Under the pieces are notes generated by a model. It was not told the origin of the DNA. It made no database searches and saw only the letters and a program-made list of their open reading frames with translations. This document shows, piece after piece, positions 1 through 5,665 of a stretch of 11,371 nucleotides of DNA. The position numbers were made by a program, and so were the translations under genes. The number at the start of each line of letters is the position of its first letter. The first letter of the stretch is position 1. The stretch spans positions 1 to 11,371 of the forward strand of contig PYCK01000042.1 of NCBI GenBank assembly GCA_009649835.1, given 5' to 3'. The stretch comes from Candidatus Methanocomedens sp. GTDB taxonomy: Archaea; Halobacteriota; Methanosarcinia; Methanosarcinales; Methanocomedenaceae.

Positions 1-29
1 ATAAAATTATATATGATCTGGTGAATAGG

Positions 30-476
30 ATGTGTAAGGCTAACAGATCTTTAATTAAAAATGAGAATGGTATGGAACTACCTATCAATATAGTAGTTAT
101 GCTTGTGGTGGGAATGGTGGCCCTGGCTGCCCTCCTGGCTATTATTCCGGAAACAAAGAAAAACCTGGTAATTGAAGTGTTATCGGTCAATGACGTGGAT
201 GGGGTCACCGGTAATATCGACAATGGTGTAAGCTCTAATGTGACGGTTGATGTAATAGTGTATGACAGTGACAATAATCTGGTAGAAGGAGCTAACGTAA
301 TAATTACAGGCGGAGGCGGTATTGGTTCTATCAAGACAGATCCAACAGGACAGGCGACAGTTGATGTACATGATGTTTTCATCCGCTTGAACCAGGATTC
401 CATAGACCTCGAACTGGTGGTTAAAGCCAACGGGTTCTATGACTACACAAATGAAGCTGCAATATTGATCACTTAG
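30..476 (+). CDS. Small secreted protein with pilin-like N-terminus and Ig-like domain
   Basis: 148 aa with a charged N-terminus (residues 1-13), a short GMELP segment, then one hydrophobic helix (about 19-39) without a conventional cleavage site behind it. This is the layout of archaeal type IV pilins and archaellins (class III signal peptide). Residues about 48-147 form a beta-rich domain resembling carboxypeptidase-regulatory/Ig-like folds (VTVDVIVYDSDNNLVEGANV, then the DPTGQATVDV turn). One sequon is N70-V-T. I chose the ATG at 30 because GGTGA at 20-24 is a good ribosome binding site 5 nt before it; a GTG at 21 would add three residues. The next gene starts 2 nt after the stop, so the two are probably co-translated. 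It likely sits at the cell surface, either as a pilin-like subunit or as a membrane-tethered Ig protein. Assembly into a filament is inference. Confidence 0.75.
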   Translation: MCKANRSLIKNENGMELPINIVVMLVVGMVALAALLAIIPETKKNLVIEVLSVNDVDGVTGNIDNGVSSNVTVDVIVYDSDNNLVEGANVIITGGGGIGSIKTDPTGQATVDVHDVFIRLNQDSIDLELVVKANGFYDYTNEAAILIT

Positions 477-478
477 GT

Positions 479-913
479 ATGTTCAGGGACGAAACAGCCA
501 CCATGGGCCTGCCCATGAGGATGGTAGTGCTTACTATCGTCGGAATGGCAGGTCTGGCTGCTATGATAATGTTCATCGGCGACATAAACCTGGTGCCAAA
601 AAGCATGCATGCCGATATCACTGGTATTGATAACAGCACAACAAGTAGTGTGTTACATGTCAACAACGGTACTAAGAACGTCACTATCAGTGTAATTGAT
701 GTAGATGGCGGGCCTGTGGTGGGCGCAACTGTGGTTTTCTATGGTTTGAATACTTCGGCTTCAGGTATAACTAACAGTAACGGAAATGCCCTGGTCAATA
801 TTAATACATCTTCTTTCAGTGTTCCAGGTGAAGGATACCTGAAACTGTCAGCTAAAGCCAGTGGATTTGTAGATTACAAGAACGATTTTGCACTAAAAGT
901 GGTAGATAGTTAA
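479..913 (+). CDS. Small secreted protein with pilin-like N-terminus and Ig-like domain (paralogue of the preceding gene)
   Basis: 144 aa. The N-terminus runs from MFRDETATMGLPMR into a hydrophobic helix (about 15-34), the same plan as the gene before it: acidic residues, G-x-x-LP, helix. The rest is a similar beta domain (VTISVIDVDGGPVVGATVVF, NSNGNALVNI, then LKLSAKASGFVDYKNDFAL, which parallels LELVVKANGFYDYTNEAAI in the upstream protein). The two are therefore tandem paralogues. Five N-x-S/T sequons (N52, N63, N67, N91, N109) suggest a glycosylated external domain. The ATG lies 2 nt after the upstream stop, so expression is probably by translational coupling. The gene converges on the coiled-coil gene with 8 nt between stop codons. 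Exact role unknown. Confidence 0.77.
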   Translation: MFRDETATMGLPMRMVVLTIVGMAGLAAMIMFIGDINLVPKSMHADITGIDNSTTSSVLHVNNGTKNVTISVIDVDGGPVVGATVVFYGLNTSASGITNSNGNALVNINTSSFSVPGEGYLKLSAKASGFVDYKNDFALKVVDS

Positions 914-921
914 CGCTTCAT

Positions 922-1617
922 CTATGAAGTGTCGGAGTGCCTGTTGGTCATTATGAACTTTGCTATCACAGCCGTAGCGAACAGTAGTGCCAGTCCGGTA
1001 GGATAATAAGTGGATCGTATGATGTCCCACCTGTCGGCCCAGACAAGGTAGCCTGTAGCAATAAGTGCAATGGATGCCACTATGCCTGAAAGTTCCACAG
1101 GTACCTTGATATTGCCTATGGATATCTTGTTCATATTCTCCTGGCGCTGTAATCTCTGTCTTGTGTCTTCCAGTTCTTCCCTGAGCGTTTCGATCTGTGA
1201 GCTGTGTGCATTGTTTATGGATTCCACTGAGGCAGATGTGTCTTTCTTCAGGCTCGATTGTTGTCCACCCAGTTCTTCGATCCTGCTACTGGCAGCCTGT
1301 AATTCCTGCCGCAGGGCATCCACGGAACTGTTAAGCTGTGTAAGTTCGTCAGACTTTATTGCGGCAAGGTCGCTTGTTAGTTTTTCAATGACATCATGCA
1401 GTTCTTTGAATTTAGCTTCCAGGTCATTGAATTCAACCTGCAGTTCCTCTATATCAGGGTCTGTCCACTGGATATTTTCAGATGATTCCTGAACAGTCCT
1501 GATGTAATCATCCTTACTGGTTGACAATCTCCGCTCAACTGCACGCAACCGCCTCTCGATACTTCGTACGCTCTGGTCAAATGACTCTATCCTTCCGTAA
1601 ACATCTGTTTTTTCCAT
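922..1617 (-). CDS. Coiled-coil protein with two C-terminal membrane segments
   Basis: 231 aa. Residues 10-31 are a basic/acidic helix with repeated ERRL (SIERRLRAVERRL). Residues about 55-165 have heptad character and are rich in E, Q, L and S, as expected of a long coiled coil. Two hydrophobic segments follow at about 176-194 and 205-223, with WADRWDIIRSTYYP between them, and the protein ends in a short polar tail. The long N-terminal rod and short tail should face the same side of the membrane. The start is the ATG at 1617, with AGGTTGA a few bases upstream. The gene diverges from the large pilin-like gene (75-nt gap) and lies between pilin-like genes, so a scaffold or platform role for the surface proteins is plausible. 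I do not recognise a named family and see no catalytic motif. Confidence 0.8.
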   Translation of the reverse strand: MEKTDVYGRIESFDQSVRSIERRLRAVERRLSTSKDDYIRTVQESSENIQWTDPDIEELQVEFNDLEAKFKELHDVIEKLTSDLAAIKSDELTQLNSSVDALRQELQAASSRIEELGGQQSSLKKDTSASVESINNAHSSQIETLREELEDTRQRLQRQENMNKISIGNIKVPVELSGIVASIALIATGYLVWADRWDIIRSTYYPTGLALLFATAVIAKFIMTNRHSDTS

Positions 1618-1639
1618 GGACTCAACCTGTGGGCAATCT

Positions 1640-1670
1640 TAAACATCAAAAGATAAATACTTTGTCCTCT
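1640..1670. promoter_or_regulatory. Possible divergent promoter region
   Basis: The 75-nt gap between the divergent coiled-coil and large pilin-like genes holds an A/T-rich block (AAAAGATAAATACTTT near 1648-1663). It can be read as a BRE plus TATA box rightward (ATAAATAC) or as TATTTATC leftward. The distance to either start codon fits a short leader. The assignment rests on composition and position only. Confidence 0.35.
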
Positions 1671-1692
1671 TCTTTCGAATCCTGGTGTTAAT

Positions 1693-2955
1693 TTGTGGAA
1701 AGATGAACATGGTATTGATACAATTCCACTAAAACTGGTGGTCTACCTGGTCCTGGTTGGAATTATTATTGCACTTACGGCAATTGGCCTGAAGAATGCA
1801 GGACCGCCAATGGATGGCGCCTTAATGGAGCGTCAGCTAGGGGGGGTTAAATCCGGTATTGAACTTATGCAGTCAGGATATGCCAGGGACCTGTCAGACC
1901 CGTACGCTGCCACCGGCAATATCAGGAGCTTTGACCTGGTGCTGCCTGAGCGCCTGGAATACCTATCATTCGGGGTGGACCCTGACCCTGACAACAATGG
2001 CATTCTCACAGATACGCCGCCGGGTCTGGTGACAGATAACGGTGACGTGATCTACTATAAGTTGAGGGGCGACGGCAAGAGGTTGATAAAGCTCCAGGAT
2101 TCGATCCACATTCGTGAAGGCGAATTGGTAGAGGGCCGGTGGTTGTCCAGGTCTGTGGACGGACTGGGGCAGGCGGTTGTGCTCACCGGCGGCAGCCAGT
2201 CTGTGACTTTTGAACTGGTCTATGACAGGGGCACTACATACACACTTTCACACCTGAGAGATAATCTGAATGCGTATATTAACCCAAATAGTACTGGTGG
2301 GCTGTCCCATGGCTTGCTTGTATCGGTAAACCCGGATTCTTTCCCTGCTGATGATGTTACTGACGGCAGGGTTACGGTACAGTTGGTCGACAGCCAGGGC
2401 CGGTGGGTACATGAGATGGGAAGGACTGTAAACCTGACCAGCAGCAGGGGCAACCTCAGTATCGCGCAGTTGGTCACTAATGCCCAAGGTAGCGGCAGCG
2501 TGATGCTGACCTCTGGAGAACTGGGGTTGGGTGTGGTCACAGCACAGTCCCCTGGACTCCATAACGGAACAGGCGAAGTTGCATTCACACCGCCGCCTCT
2601 GGTAATAAAATTCAATGAATGGATAAATTCATCAACAAACACTGATCCTGACGCGGAACTGGTAGCCCAGTTCCAGATTGAACACAACACTCCTTATAGT
2701 GTCACCCTGACCGGATGGGCCACGGAAGCACACTGGCCCCTGATGCCGGAGGAGTGGGCCATCGGTAGTATCGAGATTGATGGTGTGGTACTGGATAAAA
2801 TAGAAGTGACCAGCGGGTCAAGAATAGATGTGGCTTTCGGGGATGTGCTGCTTGATGCAGGCCACCATACCCTCAGGGTTACAATGATAAACGATTTCAA
2901 TTATCCCATTTTTGGTGATAGGAACCTGTATGTAGAACAGGTGGAATTTTCTTGA
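1693..2955 (+). CDS. Large pilin-like secreted protein with Ig-like domain and carbohydrate-binding-like C-terminus
   Basis: 420 aa. N-terminus DEHGIDTIPLKLVV leads into a hydrophobic helix (about 12-33), a class III/type IV pilin-like signal with an acidic residue before the helix. Residues 45-200 are a long helix start and beta-rich region (LPERLEYLSFGVDPDPDNNG). Residues about 208-298 resemble a bacterial Ig-like (Big_1/invasin) repeat: VNPDSFPADDVTDGRVTVQL, then the NAQGSGSVML turn. Residues about 302-420 resemble calcium-dependent xylan-binding modules, with HHTLRVTMINDF and GDRNLYVEQVEF at the end. Sequons include N199, N247, N254, N291 and N312. The start is TTG at 1693, with GGTG at 1684-1687 in front; the next in-frame ATG would delete the signal helix. 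Codons 161-170 contain the 29-bp segment repeated at 3694-3722. It probably displays a glycan- or matrix-binding domain at the surface. Binding is inferred from fold resemblance only. Confidence 0.78.
   Translation: MWKDEHGIDTIPLKLVVYLVLVGIIIALTAIGLKNAGPPMDGALMERQLGGVKSGIELMQSGYARDLSDPYAATGNIRSFDLVLPERLEYLSFGVDPDPDNNGILTDTPPGLVTDNGDVIYYKLRGDGKRLIKLQDSIHIREGELVEGRWLSRSVDGLGQAVVLTGGSQSVTFELVYDRGTTYTLSHLRDNLNAYINPNSTGGLSHGLLVSVNPDSFPADDVTDGRVTVQLVDSQGRWVHEMGRTVNLTSSRGNLSIAQLVTNAQGSGSVMLTSGELGLGVVTAQSPGLHNGTGEVAFTPPPLVIKFNEWINSSTNTDPDAELVAQFQIEHNTPYSVTLTGWATEAHWPLMPEEWAIGSIEIDGVVLDKIEVTSGSRIDVAFGDVLLDAGHHTLRVTMINDFNYPIFGDRNLYVEQVEFS
2173..2201 (+). repeat. 29-bp perfect direct repeat, copy 1 (inside pilin-like gene)
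   Basis: A 29-bp GC-rich block (21 of 29 G or C; begins GCGGTTGTGCTC, ends GGCAGCCAGTC) is identical at 3694-3722. Here it encodes residues AVVLTGGSQS in frame and fits the surrounding beta-rich protein, so this copy looks like the original. Confidence 0.95.
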
Positions 2956-2993
2956 AATCTGTTGGAAATTGACTTAAAACATAATTCCATACA

Positions 2994-3004
2994 TTTTTAA
3001 TTTT
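2994..3004 (+). terminator. T-rich tract after the pilin-like gene
   Basis: TTTTTAATTTT lies 39 nt after the stop of the large pilin-like gene. Archaeal RNA polymerase commonly terminates at oligo-T runs without a hairpin, and no hairpin is evident here. Confidence 0.4.
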
Positions 3005-3040
3005 GGGTGTATGTGGATATGACCTATTTACCAGGAATCC

Positions 3041-3070
3041 ATAAATATATGTTTAAACATATGTTTAACT
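3041..3070 (+). promoter_or_regulatory. vapBC promoter with palindromic operator
   Basis: A TATA-like ATAAATAT (3041-3048) lies about 26 nt before the vapB ATG, so the transcript is probably leaderless or nearly so; no ribosome binding site is seen. Overlapping it is the perfect 16-bp palindrome ATATGTTTAAACATAT (3047-3062). Its half ATATGTTTAA recurs as a direct repeat at 3059-3068. Antitoxin-toxin complexes usually repress their own promoter through such sites, so this is the likely VapBC operator. Confidence 0.65.
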
Positions 3071-3286
3071 ATGACAACCAAAACAATCACTATCCGGGAA
3101 GATGTTTACAGGATGCTCTTGTCCATTAAGGGAACCAAGGAGAGTTTCAGTAATTTTTTTGAGAGGATGGTAATATCCAGGCGGAATTTGGATAAATTGA
3201 AAGAACTGCGTGGTTTTGTTGAGGTCAAAGACAAAGATGCCCTGTTGAAAGAGTTGTCTGAAAAAAGAGAGGAGATACGATATTGA
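3071..3286 (+). CDS. vapB: VapB-type antitoxin
   Basis: 71 aa. The N-terminus MTTKTITIREDVYRMLLSIK followed by ESFSNFFERM matches the archaeal VapB antitoxin family (formerly DUF217): a short DNA-binding beta strand and helix-helix unit, then a charged C-terminal tail (about 40-71) that would wrap and inhibit the toxin. It should neutralise the downstream PIN-domain RNase and, with it, repress the shared promoter. Its stop TGA (3284-3286) lies within a four-base overlap with the start of vapC. The ATG at 3071 is the first in-frame start after the promoter. Confidence 0.9.
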   Translation: MTTKTITIREDVYRMLLSIKGTKESFSNFFERMVISRRNLDKLKELRGFVEVKDKDALLKELSEKREEIRY

Positions 3287-3660
3287 TCCTTGTGGATACC
3301 GATGTCCTTATCGAGATATTTGACAGGAATTCAGAAAAAGGTGATAAGGCACTGAAGAAGATCGAGAGGACAGGAGAAGATATCACCACCACCTCTTTGA
3401 ATCTGCACGAGATCCTGTACGGTCTGCATAAATATACCGACCATGCAAAACTCGAAAGGATACTGGTGCTTGATGTTGTTGAGTTCACAAAGGATGATGC
3501 AGTTCTTTCCTCAAAACTCGAAGTCGAAACAGGGAAAATGGGGAAGAAGGTTCCCAGGTTTGATGCCATGATTGCGGCGGTTGCTATCAATAGGGGATTT
3601 AAGCTGTTTACTTTTAACAGGAAGCACTTTGAGGAATTCGGGGATTTGACGCTGGTTTGA
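3283..3660 (+). CDS. vapC: VapC-type PIN-domain ribonuclease toxin
   Basis: 125 aa, the usual length of VapC. The PIN-domain acidic residues are visible: D5 (ILVDTDVLIE), E43 (LNLHEILYG) and D94 (VPRFDAMIAA). The C-terminal LFTFNRKHFEEF is the typical last strand, with N112 where many homologues have D or N. It is expected to be a Mg-dependent endoribonuclease cleaving a specific RNA (tRNA or rRNA in studied cases), inhibited by the upstream VapB. The start is TTG at 3283, overlapping the vapB stop by 4 nt, with GGAG at 3271-3274 eight bases before it. The gene looks intact, so the pair should be functional. The RNA target cannot be told from the sequence. Confidence 0.92.
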   Translation: MILVDTDVLIEIFDRNSEKGDKALKKIERTGEDITTTSLNLHEILYGLHKYTDHAKLERILVLDVVEFTKDDAVLSSKLEVETGKMGKKVPRFDAMIAAVAINRGFKLFTFNRKHFEEFGDLTLV

Positions 3661-3665
3661 TTGGA

Positions 3666-3671
3666 TTTTTT
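3666..3671 (+). terminator. T6 tract after vapC
   Basis: A run of six T starts 5 nt after the vapC stop and just before the convergent small gene's stop (3673). It is a plausible archaeal oligo-T terminator; there is no hairpin. Confidence 0.35.
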
Positions 3672-3672
3672 A

Positions 3673-3831
3673 TCATTTGAAGTTCTCAGGCATGCGGTTG
3701 TGCTCACCGGCGGCAGCCAGTCCTTGTTCAATCATCAGGCAGAAGGCTAACTCATTAAGGATTTCATCGTATGAACTATCATCTGGCTGATTGTGTATGA
3801 AGTGAATCATCTGTTCTTTTGTTGAACCCAT
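3673..3831 (-). CDS. 52-aa antitoxin-like protein with an altered C-terminus
   Basis: The start is ATG at 3831 and the stop is TGA at 3675-3673. The protein begins MGSTKEQMIHFIHNQPDDSS and continues YDEILNELAFCLMIEQGL, a pattern I associate with small prokaryotic antitoxin-like proteins (KEQI...PDD..YDEI..EL.F...IE.GL). In such proteins GL is usually followed by an acidic stretch and an IsHEE-like tail. Here codons 37-46 (GLAAAGEHNR) are instead encoded by the 29-bp segment found in the pilin-like gene, followed by MPENFK and the stop. The usual tail seems to be missing, so the gene may be truncated or recently altered. It starts 21 nt after the HicB-like gene and is probably the last gene of that operon. 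No partner toxin is next to it. The family assignment is from memory. Confidence 0.6.
   Translation of the reverse strand: MGSTKEQMIHFIHNQPDDSSYDEILNELAFCLMIEQGLAAAGEHNRMPENFK
3694..3722 (+). repeat. 29-bp perfect direct repeat, copy 2 (inside the small antitoxin-like gene)
   Basis: Identical over 29 bp to 2173-2201 and in the same orientation on the plus strand. It therefore lies antisense in the minus-strand 52-aa gene and replaces its expected C-terminal codons. It is 72% G+C in AT-rich surroundings, which marks it as the incoming copy. Five further bases (CAGGC) just before it also precede copy 1, offset by 4 nt. Confidence 0.95.
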
Positions 3832-3852
3832 GATAAAAATACTTGATGAATT

Positions 3853-4119
3853 CTACGCCAGTTCTCCATAAGTAGTCTGGAAGTGTTGTTTTTCAAAGAG
3901 TTCTTTGAGGAGTTCTTTTCCATGAGGTTGTGGTATTTTTGTACCTTCTTTTTGAGCTGTTTTAAGCCAGAGTTCCATTGCAATTTTAACTTCTTCTAAT
4001 GATTCTTCTTCGGTATTCCCGAAAGCAGAACATCCTGGTAATTCAGGGACGGTGGCTATATAACCCTCATCTTCCTCGCTATAAAAAATCTCTATTGCGT
4101 ACTTATACATCGCTGCCAT
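3853..4119 (-). CDS. HicB-family antitoxin-like protein (no HicA partner)
   Basis: 88 aa. MYKYAIEIFYSEEDEGYIAT, then VPELPGCSAFGNTEEESLEEVKIA, is the partial RNase H-like fold of HicB proteins, with the hallmark PELPGC. It continues with a helix (AMELWLKTAQKEG) and a P-rich turn. HicB normally neutralises the mRNA interferase HicA, a roughly 60-80-aa dsRBD-like protein with a catalytic histidine. Neither neighbour looks like HicA. The C-terminus (HGKELLKELFEKQHFQTTYG) has no clear helix-turn-helix or ribbon-helix-helix DNA-binding domain. I give the upstream ATG at 4119; the ATG at 4110 matches the usual HicB start better and is equally possible. It lies 20 nt after one small gene and 21 nt before the next, as in an operon. 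Confidence 0.82.
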   Translation of the reverse strand: MAAMYKYAIEIFYSEEDEGYIATVPELPGCSAFGNTEEESLEEVKIAMELWLKTAQKEGTKIPQPHGKELLKELFEKQHFQTTYGELA

Positions 4120-4139
4120 CTTCTTCAGTGAGATTATAT

Positions 4140-4325
4140 TTATCTATAATCTTGGTCATATTGACTTTCACGAACCTTCTTCAAAAAATCTACGCTACTT
4201 GTGCCTTCAGGAATAATTCCTTTGAATTTTCCAACCATTTGCTCAGCTACATGCACACCTGTTTCTGGTTTTAATTTCTTCAGGAATTCCATGAGATTAT
4301 ATGCTTCCTGTATGTCAATAACCAT
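4140..4325 (-). CDS. 61-aa small protein, antitoxin-like
   Basis: MVIDIQEAYNLMEFLKKLKP begins a short helical domain, followed by VAEQMVGKFKGIIPEGTSSV and a charged tail (DFLKKVRESQYDQDYR). A small N-terminal unit plus a charged R/E/Y-rich tail with a short aromatic end is the build of many type II antitoxins, but I do not recognise a named family. The ATG at 4325 is preferred because GTGAT (4335-4331) sits 5 nt upstream; a TTG at 4331 would add two residues. It is the first gene of the three-gene minus-strand cluster, followed 20 nt later by the HicB-like gene. It lacks an obvious HicA or RelE signature, so it is probably not a toxin. Confidence 0.6.
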   Translation of the reverse strand: MVIDIQEAYNLMEFLKKLKPETGVHVAEQMVGKFKGIIPEGTSSVDFLKKVRESQYDQDYR

Positions 4326-4390
4326 TTTCAATCACTAAATAGATTATTTCATTTATGCTAGATAAAGCAATTCTATTGAGAAAATAACTT

Positions 4391-4400
4391 TTAAATATTA
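4391..4400 (-). promoter_or_regulatory. Candidate TATA box of the small-gene cluster
   Basis: Read on the minus strand, TAATATTTAA sits within an A/T-rich block about 65-70 nt before the ATG at 4325. This would place a start site near 4370 and give a leader containing the GTGAT ribosome binding site. Based on composition only. Confidence 0.35.
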
Positions 4401-4495
4401 TTTTTGCGCCACCTGCTCACTAACCACCGCTTCCGTCAATCTCGCGCCGTTGGTGTGTGATCGATTGAGTTTTCAGGTCAAGTTCTATTCGACCA

Positions 4496-5005
4496 TCACT
4501 CCTTTATATGCTTCACATACTTCACCCAGCGCCTGGCATCTTCCAGCTTGTCCCTGAGCGCAATCTCATCAAAATCAGCCATCTTGATCTTACCCTCCTC
4601 CAGATCCCGCAAATCCATAATAGCCCTTACCAACCCGGCCGCCTCATCATAGAGCTGTTCAGCCTGGTCCCTGGTAAGTTTTGCCTTCTCAAGCCGCTCC
4701 TCATCAAACTTTTCCTTCTTATCCAGGAGGAGTATCAAACCTCGAACACAATTTTTTTCCTTATCTGTCAACCTTCTTTTCCTGGTTAATTTCCATACCA
4801 GATTATGCAGCTTTATTTCACGACCATCAACAGTAATTACTTCCGGCACAACCTCCCCCACCCATGCCAGATACCTGTGAAGTCCATACAGCATATGGTC
4901 ACGCTCTTTCTGGGGTATGAGCTCCTCAATGTCAAACTCTGTTAAATCATCATCCAGTTCATTCATCGCCGAAAACCTCTCTGAAACATTCCATTTACTC
5001 CCCAT
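4496..5005 (-). CDS. Charged helical protein, third gene of the polB unit
   Basis: 169 aa, soluble, rich in K, E, D, R and L. Residues 22-55 (EELIPQKERDHMLYGLHRYLAWVG) give a conserved-looking helix. Residues 57-75 are a short strand region (EVITVDGREIKLHNLVWKL), followed by RKRRLTDKEK and long helices to the end. It resembles an uncharacterised euryarchaeal DUF protein (possibly DUF5788, from memory). No enzyme motif, zinc site or membrane segment is visible. I chose the ATG at 5005, 1 nt after the stop of the hydrolase gene; a TTG at 5026 would overlap that gene by 20 nt. The tight spacing makes translational coupling with the hydrolase likely. A nucleic-acid-related role would fit the polB neighbour, but this is only inference. 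Confidence 0.82.
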   Translation of the reverse strand: MGSKWNVSERFSAMNELDDDLTEFDIEELIPQKERDHMLYGLHRYLAWVGEVVPEVITVDGREIKLHNLVWKLTRKRRLTDKEKNCVRGLILLLDKKEKFDEERLEKAKLTRDQAEQLYDEAAGLVRAIMDLRDLEEGKIKMADFDEIALRDKLEDARRWVKYVKHIKE

Positions 5006-5006
5006 C

Positions 5007-5648
5007 TCACAAATACGTCTGTGCAAGACGCATTGACATACTTATCTGGCCGGCAACATCATTATCTGTCACATCCCCGTGCCCGGGATACATCACTCCC
5101 ACATCCAGCCCCAAAAGAAGCTTCAGCGATTCAACAAGCTGCTCCTGGCTGCCGCCGGTCAGGTCAGTGCGCCCGAAACTGCCGCCAGGGAATACAGTAT
5201 CCCCTGTGAACAGTATCTTTGACCCGGCATGGTACAGGCTGATGCTACCTGGTGTGTGGCCGGGAGTATGGATCACTTCCAGGCTGCTGCCGTCCCCCAG
5301 GTCTATCAATTCTCCGGCACACAGCAGGCGGTCCGGTGTAAAACCGGCCCCATGAGCCCCGAACATTGCAGACACGTTCGACACATCATCATCCAGTAGA
5401 TACATATCATCCTCATGCAGCGCCACACTTGCCCCAGTCCTCTGCCTTACTTCCTCCACTGCACCCCAGTGGTCATAATGCCCGTGGGTAAGGATAATGT
5501 TCTCAACCTCGTCAGGCTCCATTATTTCCGTTATCCTGTCCAGGATATATGATGCATTCATTCCCACATCGACCAGTACAGGTTTTTTTGTAACGACCAA
5601 AAAGGCATTGGCATCATAAGGTGAACTGTTGATCTGGTATACTTTCAT
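5007..5648 (-). CDS. Metallo-beta-lactamase-fold hydrolase (glyoxalase II-like)
   Basis: 213 aa, the size of single-domain glyoxalase II-like enzymes. All metal ligands are present: H55-x-H57-x-D59-H60 (THGHYDHWG), H131 (HTPGHTPGS), D150 (FTGDTVFPGG) and H190 (YPGHGD). The FGRTDLTGGSQEQL segment is typical of this group. It should be a cytosolic binuclear Zn or Fe hydrolase of a thioester or similar ester; the substrate is not determined by the motifs. The ATG at 5648 is preferred because GGAG lies 6 nt upstream and MKVYQINSSPYDANAFLV is the usual start; an ATG at 5660 adds four residues. It follows polB by 17 nt and precedes the 169-aa gene by 1 nt, so it is part of one transcription unit. 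Whether it has any role in replication is unknown. Confidence 0.9.
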   Translation of the reverse strand: MKVYQINSSPYDANAFLVVTKKPVLVDVGMNASYILDRITEIMEPDEVENIILTHGHYDHWGAVEEVRQRTGASVALHEDDMYLLDDDVSNVSAMFGAHGAGFTPDRLLCAGELIDLGDGSSLEVIHTPGHTPGSISLYHAGSKILFTGDTVFPGGSFGRTDLTGGSQEQLVESLKLLLGLDVGVMYPGHGDVTDNDVAGQISMSMRLAQTYL

Positions 5649-5665
5649 GTCGTGCTCCATTTTTT

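Noticed and set aside
914..929. Hairpin CTTCAT-CT-ATGAAG between convergent genes as a terminator
   Set aside because: The stem is only 6 bp with a 2-nt loop, overlaps the stop codon of the minus-strand gene and has no T-tract on either strand.
1070..1492. 140-codon open frame on the plus strand
   Set aside because: It is antisense to the coiled-coil gene. Its serine- and cysteine-rich composition follows from the opposite strand's E/Q/L codons.
5145..5162. A 17/18-bp inverted match to part of the 29-bp repeat, inside the hydrolase gene
   Set aside because: It encodes LTGGSQ in the conserved GRTDLxGGS segment of this enzyme group, and the pilin-like gene also encodes LTGGSQ. Shared peptide and codon choice explain it better than a third repeat copy.
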